From the NCBI GenBank assembly GCA_963556195.1, contig OY744532.1, positions 82,523,734-82,587,733 of the forward strand: 64,000 nucleotides of DNA, in the 5' to 3' direction. Below are positions 60,320 through 64,000 of this stretch, piece after piece. A model generated the notes under the pieces. That model was not told the DNA's origin. It ran no database searches and worked only from the letters and a program-made list of their open reading frames with translations. The translations under genes were made by a program, and so were the position numbers. This stretch comes from Sepiola atlantica (lineage: Eukaryota > Mollusca > Cephalopoda > Sepiida > Sepiolidae). The first letter of the stretch is position 1; every line of letters starts with the position of its first letter.

Positions 60320-60333
60320 CTAAAGAAATACTT

Positions 60334-61600
60334 ATAAAAAGCGTATCTAAGAAAACTCTCAAAATGCATATATAACATAATAAAAGCATACAAGATTAAA
60401 TGTTACACACATTCTAAGAATTATAAATACTTGTGCATATTATGATGGAAGTAAACTTAATTTGATCAAACATACTCTATTCAGTTATACTTATTTACCA
60501 CAAACTGTGCATTAGAATTGTAGCGGCTTCATGCGTAATATGGTATTTCACTTGATTTGATAAGTGTATTACTCAATTTCCGAACAACTGTATATTTAAT
60601 AAATTAATGATACACACGGTAGATGATACCGGCATTAATAGTAGATGTTGTTATTACTAAAAATAACTTTTTTCATTGTCCATACTTAAAAACAATTACA
60701 TAATTTTCATATTAAACATTTGTCTCAGTCTTCAAGCGAAACAATAAGAGGAAGTAGCAGACATACGCAAGGAGTAACCTAAGAGAAAGAGAAGTGACAA
60801 ATAAAAATATCCAACTGAGAAACAGAAACAATAAACATAACGTAACAAATCTACAAATCAGCAGTGCGTTTGCTGATATTTTTACGCTAAATCAATTCGG
60901 CTTGCTTGAGAAGCATATAACTCGAAGCTATGAAGATTGAACCGTTGCAATCGTTCAGAATCTCGGGAGGGGGAATTTAATTATCAACAATGTATACAAA
61001 GGAACAGTGACGCTATTCACCCGACGGCCATAGACGATGATATGGTGATTCGGGACACTTCGTATACAATGCCCAACCGAGGTACGTGAAAGCAAATTAT
61101 CATATATGAAAAAAAAACAATGATTAGCGTTAGAAAACAAATATTGAATAGCAATGAATTTCCGAATGACAGTATTTGGTGTAGTGCTGTTTTGTTTGAT
61201 ATAGTTAAGTGATTTGCAACGAGCTTCTATTTTATTTGAACAGATCTCATTTTTCATCCTGTTCACTATTGATTTATAATGAGGAAATAGATACATTGCT
61301 GAATATGTGTTTACTTGTGACAGAAATTGCTTATTCTTGCGTACATCCCTTCAAAGATTACATGGATCTCGAGATAATCACTGTATATTAGTTTCGAAAG
61401 AAACGATGTGTAATCTGAATCTCTGATTGAAAATGCTTATAAATGATCTTGAACTTTACTGTCATTATTGAAATAAAAACAAATTCGGATCGATAGAGTG
61501 CTTCAACAGTCATTAGCCTCCTAAATATGAGTAAGGCGTAATAAAGAGCGATGTGTTAACGATGAACACGGCCACATATTTTAAACTATACTATTAGAAA
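60334..61600. other. Unassigned AT-rich DNA
   Basis: A 113-codon minus-strand frame at 60955-61296 has no recognised domain. Nothing else is seen. Confidence 0.35.
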
Positions 61601-61612
61601 CCTAATTTTTAA

Positions 61613-61787
61613 AATTTGGTATATTCCGACTACTGTTCTCGTCTTGGGTGATTTTATCACAACGTTTCGGCCGATGTAACCTCCAAACTTCTTGAGATGT
61701 ACTTTATCGGACTCTAGATTTTTTCTCTCGAACTCGGGAATCTGGACGGAATTTCGAACGGTATTATTTATAAAATCAATGGGTTAT
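61613..61787 (-). repeat. PLE-2 left inverted repeat
   Basis: aatttggtatattccgacta, gtttcggccgatgtaacctc and actcgggaatctggacggaa match the reverse complement of 62640-62812. Confidence 0.9.
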
Positions 61788-61882
61788 CAACACATCTACC
61801 AAGGATAATTTGTTATTATGTTCTTATTCCATCGTGAACTGTATAGGTCGGAAACAATTATATAGAGAGCATCACATTTGCT

Positions 61883-62428
61883 CTAATAAATCAAGACGTA
61901 ACACCAATTGGCACCACCCGAGAACTCATAACAGTTTGTATACCATATATTAGCGGCTTGTCATGAAAAATCCAAAGAATATGTAATCCATATAACATCA
62001 GGATAGTATTCAGGAGCGACTCAACTCTCAGTAAGCATCTTGTAGGAGTCAGGCCTCCTACGGAAAAAGTCATCACTATGAACTGTGTGTATGCGATTCC
62101 ATGTAAGTGTGGAAAAGTATACAAAGCTGAGACATGTCGTCCACTGAAAGTTAGGCTAGAAGAACACCGGAAAGCCGTAATACGTGGAGAAATCGAAATG
62201 TCGGGTATGGCTTACCACATATGGAAAGAAAAGAGAAACCATCTACCCTTATACGATAAAGTAAAACTTATTGATAGAGAAGAACGGTGATGACTTAGAC
62301 GACTCAAAGAATCAGCACATATGTTAGGCGACAATGACTCACTAAGCAGACCTATGTTAGAAGTCACTGCAATATCGGAACTTATAATTATAAATAACAG
62401 ATTAGCAGTTATTGATAGTGATATTTAG
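61883..62428 (+). pseudogene. PLE C-terminal region with GIY-YIG endonuclease
   Basis: The plus strand reads INQDVTPIGTTRELITVCIP and YISGLS, then a stop, then KIQRICNPYNIRIVFRSDST and KHLVGVRPPTEKVITMNCVY. The nuclease follows: CVYAIPCKCGKVYKAETCRP (GIY strand as VYAIPC; the YIG block reads YKAET), LKVRLEEHRKAVIRGEIEMS, MAYHIWKEKRNHLPLYDKV and LIDREER. Two in-frame stops interrupt before LRRLKESAHMLGDND and LSRPMLEVTAISE. The block order (linker, GIY-YIG, RRLKE tail) is that of Penelope-like proteins. Only the segment 62078-62290 is uninterrupted. Confidence 0.88.
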
Positions 62429-62488
62429 TCAAATCAAAAACAAGAATAAGTCTAAGGCTCCCAAAATTCATACTAGAATTGTCCGCAA

Positions 62489-62577
62489 GCACCCGTGGCG
62501 CAGTGGATATAGTACTAAGTAACATGAAGTTCTAAGTTACAGTCATCTGAAGGTTGAAGGTTCCAATCCTCAGTGCG
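62489..62577 (+). tRNA. tRNA-Arg-like pseudogene or SINE-type head inside PLE-2
   Basis: A-box tggcgcagtgg (62496-62506) and B-box-like ggttccaatcc (62559-62569, canonical GGTTCGAATCC with two changes). The 5' gcac can pair with gtgc at the 3' end. The anticodon-loop region reads agttctaag, suggesting a TCT (Arg) ancestor. The 89-nt length and extra bases between the A-box and anticodon arm argue against a working tRNA. Confidence 0.6.
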
Positions 62578-62639
62578 AACAATTGCGAATTACTGCAGGC
62601 TTCTTCCCAGTCATTGCAGATTGACTGAGAACATGCTAC

Positions 62640-62812
62640 CCCTGTGGATTTAATAAAGGGCTCCGTTCGAAATTCCGTCCAGATTCCCGAGTTAAACAGA
62701 AATATACCACAGTTCGACAAAGTACACCTGAAGAAGGTCGGAGATTACATCGGCCGAAACATTGTGATAAAAACACCCAAGATGAGAACAGTATTCCTAA
62801 TATACCAAATTC
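62640..62812 (+). repeat. PLE-2 right inverted repeat
   Basis: Counterpart of 61613-61787. Contains cacctgaagaaggtcggaga then ttacatcggccgaaacattg, a hairpin-plus-GAAAC motif like those in PLE-1 and PLE-3. Confidence 0.9.
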
Positions 62813-62815
62813 TAC

Positions 62816-63410
62816 AAATTATAAACCATCATCTCAAAAGCTCCGAAACAGAAACCTAATAGCAATTCAATTGACAAATTACATTTTTAGAATAACGGAT
62901 TCAACTAAATATGTTAAATAGTAATGGTTGCGCACGCAAGTAATTATTACATTATTTAAATTCGTAGGAATAACAGGAAATAAAAGTATACGTTGGAGCC
63001 ATTATATCCTGTGATTACACTATCTAGAAGTAAATGGGTTGATACTGGTTAGGATATTTGCGAAACGCGATGACTCTTAGTTAACCGCTTGAAAAAACGA
63101 GACTCGATATAAAATGACTTAAGAATCGAGTATAAATGAAGAGACCAGCTCTCAGAAATCTGTATCTTGATATTTCTTCTTCCTGCCATCAGCGGAAGGC
63201 AAGGCGACGTCAACGGCTTTATAAAATGTCCCTTCTTTAAATTCGGGATCTAGTTATTTGTATTATTTTGTTAGACGACATTTGAATCGAGAGAAAGTTT
63301 TCACGAGAGACGATCTTAGATGAAAAGTCCTCAGTCTCGTTTGACGAGTCTTCAGTCTCGTTTGATGAGCGGTAAAGGAACGATATATCCCGTGATACCA
63401 ATGACTGATT
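62816..63410. other. Unassigned DNA
   Basis: A short local duplication, cagtctcgtttga, occurs at 63332 and 63352. No gene is recognised. Confidence 0.4.
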
Positions 63411-63860
63411 TGTTGATTTATATTCGATAATAAACAAACATTTTTTGGATCATAACGATTACCTGGCTTGATTGTTGATTTGCATTCTATAAGAAATATT
63501 AAGTTATTTGATAATGACATACAACCGATTACCTGACTTGATTGTTGATGTGCATTCTATAACAAGTACATATTTATTTGATGATGACATACAACACATG
63601 ATATGACTGAATTGTTTATGTGTATTCTATAACAAATATAAATTTATTTGATAATGACATTATACCCATGATATGACTGAATTGTTTATATGCATTCTAT
63701 AACAAATATACATTTATTTGATAATGACATACAACACATGCTATCACTGAATTGTTGATGTGCATTCTATAACAAATATAAATTTATTTGATAATGATAT
63801 ACACCACATGATATGACTGAATTGTTGATGTGCATTCTATAAGAAACATATGTATTTCAT
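63411..63860. repeat. Minisatellite with an exact 70-bp period
   Basis: The phrase tgcattctata (or a one-base variant) recurs at 63481, 63551, 63621, 63691, 63761 and 63831, giving a constant 70-bp spacing. Each unit also has acaacacatgatatgactga-type and tttatttgataatgacat sequence. A degenerate 60-bp unit precedes the array at 63421. Confidence 0.95.
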
Positions 63861-64000
63861 CGTGACAGAAAGAATATTATACTCTGCTTGAAGAAGGTAG
63901 TAATGCAACAAATATAGTAATATGCCATTTGCCGTTTTCTGACTCTTCTGTGGCCCCGGCTTTTGGCAAAAAAAAAACACACTCCAACGAGTGGTAGTAT

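Larger units (their letters stand above)
61600..62815 (+). mobile_element. Penelope-like element remnant with inverted ends (PLE-2)
   Basis: Inverted arms of about 175 bp (61613-61787 and 62640-62812) enclose a GIY-YIG endonuclease region on the plus strand and a tRNA-like sequence. The RT is absent, so this copy is 5'-truncated. The arms are clearly diverged from each other (roughly 80% by eye), so it is older than PLE-1. No (TA)n flanks are present. Confidence 0.83.

Noticed and set aside
60955..61296. 113-codon minus-strand frame
   Set aside because: No domain resemblance. This length is expected by chance somewhere in 64 kb.
62489..62577. Functional tRNA-Arg gene
   Set aside because: Too long, degenerate B-box, imperfect arms, and located inside a mobile element.
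63411..63860. CRISPR-like array
   Set aside because: The whole 70-bp unit repeats, including the would-be spacers, and the context is eukaryotic. It is a minisatellite.

Overview
This window looks like intergenic or intronic DNA of an animal genome, most likely a mollusc and probably a coleoid cephalopod (octopus-like). The grounds are its high A+T content, the very dense (TA)n, (TA)n-(TG)n and (CT)n-(TA)n microsatellites, and the repeat complement: RLE-type LINE, jockey/CR1-type LINEs, Penelope-like elements, a Helitron, mariner and pogo relatives, and a 5S/U2-headed SINE. I recognised no intact host protein-coding gene, and no prokaryotic or CRISPR features. The organism call is an inference from repeat style, because no host gene is available to anchor it.

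Layout. 1-15 kb is mostly unassigned AT-rich DNA. It carries a dispersed repeat seen twice (2092-2330 and 11509-11744, the second framed by 135-bp direct repeats), a mariner-like MITE (7602-7978) and a U2-headed SINE (9955-10290). 15-25 kb holds several microsatellites and a complete 1.3-kb mariner-like transposon with broken transposase (16712-18023). 25.2-27.5 kb is a 5'-truncated LINE with a reverse transcriptase and a restriction-like endonuclease (R4/Dong or R2-like), ending in a 300-bp (TA)n tract. A TIR element lies at 28370-28883. 30.4-32.1 kb contains jockey/CR1-like LINE pieces in opposite orientations. 33.2-34.7 kb is a Penelope-like element (PLE) remnant with a GIY-YIG domain between two nearly identical 293-bp inverted repeats. 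35.5-36.6 kb has a pogo-like MITE and a 5S-rRNA-headed SINE. 37-42 kb is microsatellite-rich. 45.0-46.0 kb is another jockey/CR1-like RT pseudogene.

49.5-56.1 kb is the richest stretch. It holds a small inverted PLE remnant, then a Helitron with Rep (HUH) and PIF1-like helicase pieces on the minus strand, three tandem noncoding units of about 305 bp, and a duplicated Helitron 5' terminus. 60 kb has a second U2-headed SINE. 61.6-62.8 kb is a second PLE family with a GIY-YIG domain, 175-bp inverted ends and an embedded tRNA-Arg-like sequence. A 70-bp tandem array lies at 63411-63860.

The most notable signals are as follows. One SINE body carries two unrelated Pol III/snRNA-type heads (5S rRNA in one copy, U2 snRNA in two). 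PLE remnants repeatedly occur as inverted repeats with a hammerhead-like CTGA(T/A)GA...GAAAC motif in each arm. Many of the elements here begin or end exactly at (TA)n tracts. The duplicated Helitron 5' end joins unrelated DNA at a 9-bp microhomology.
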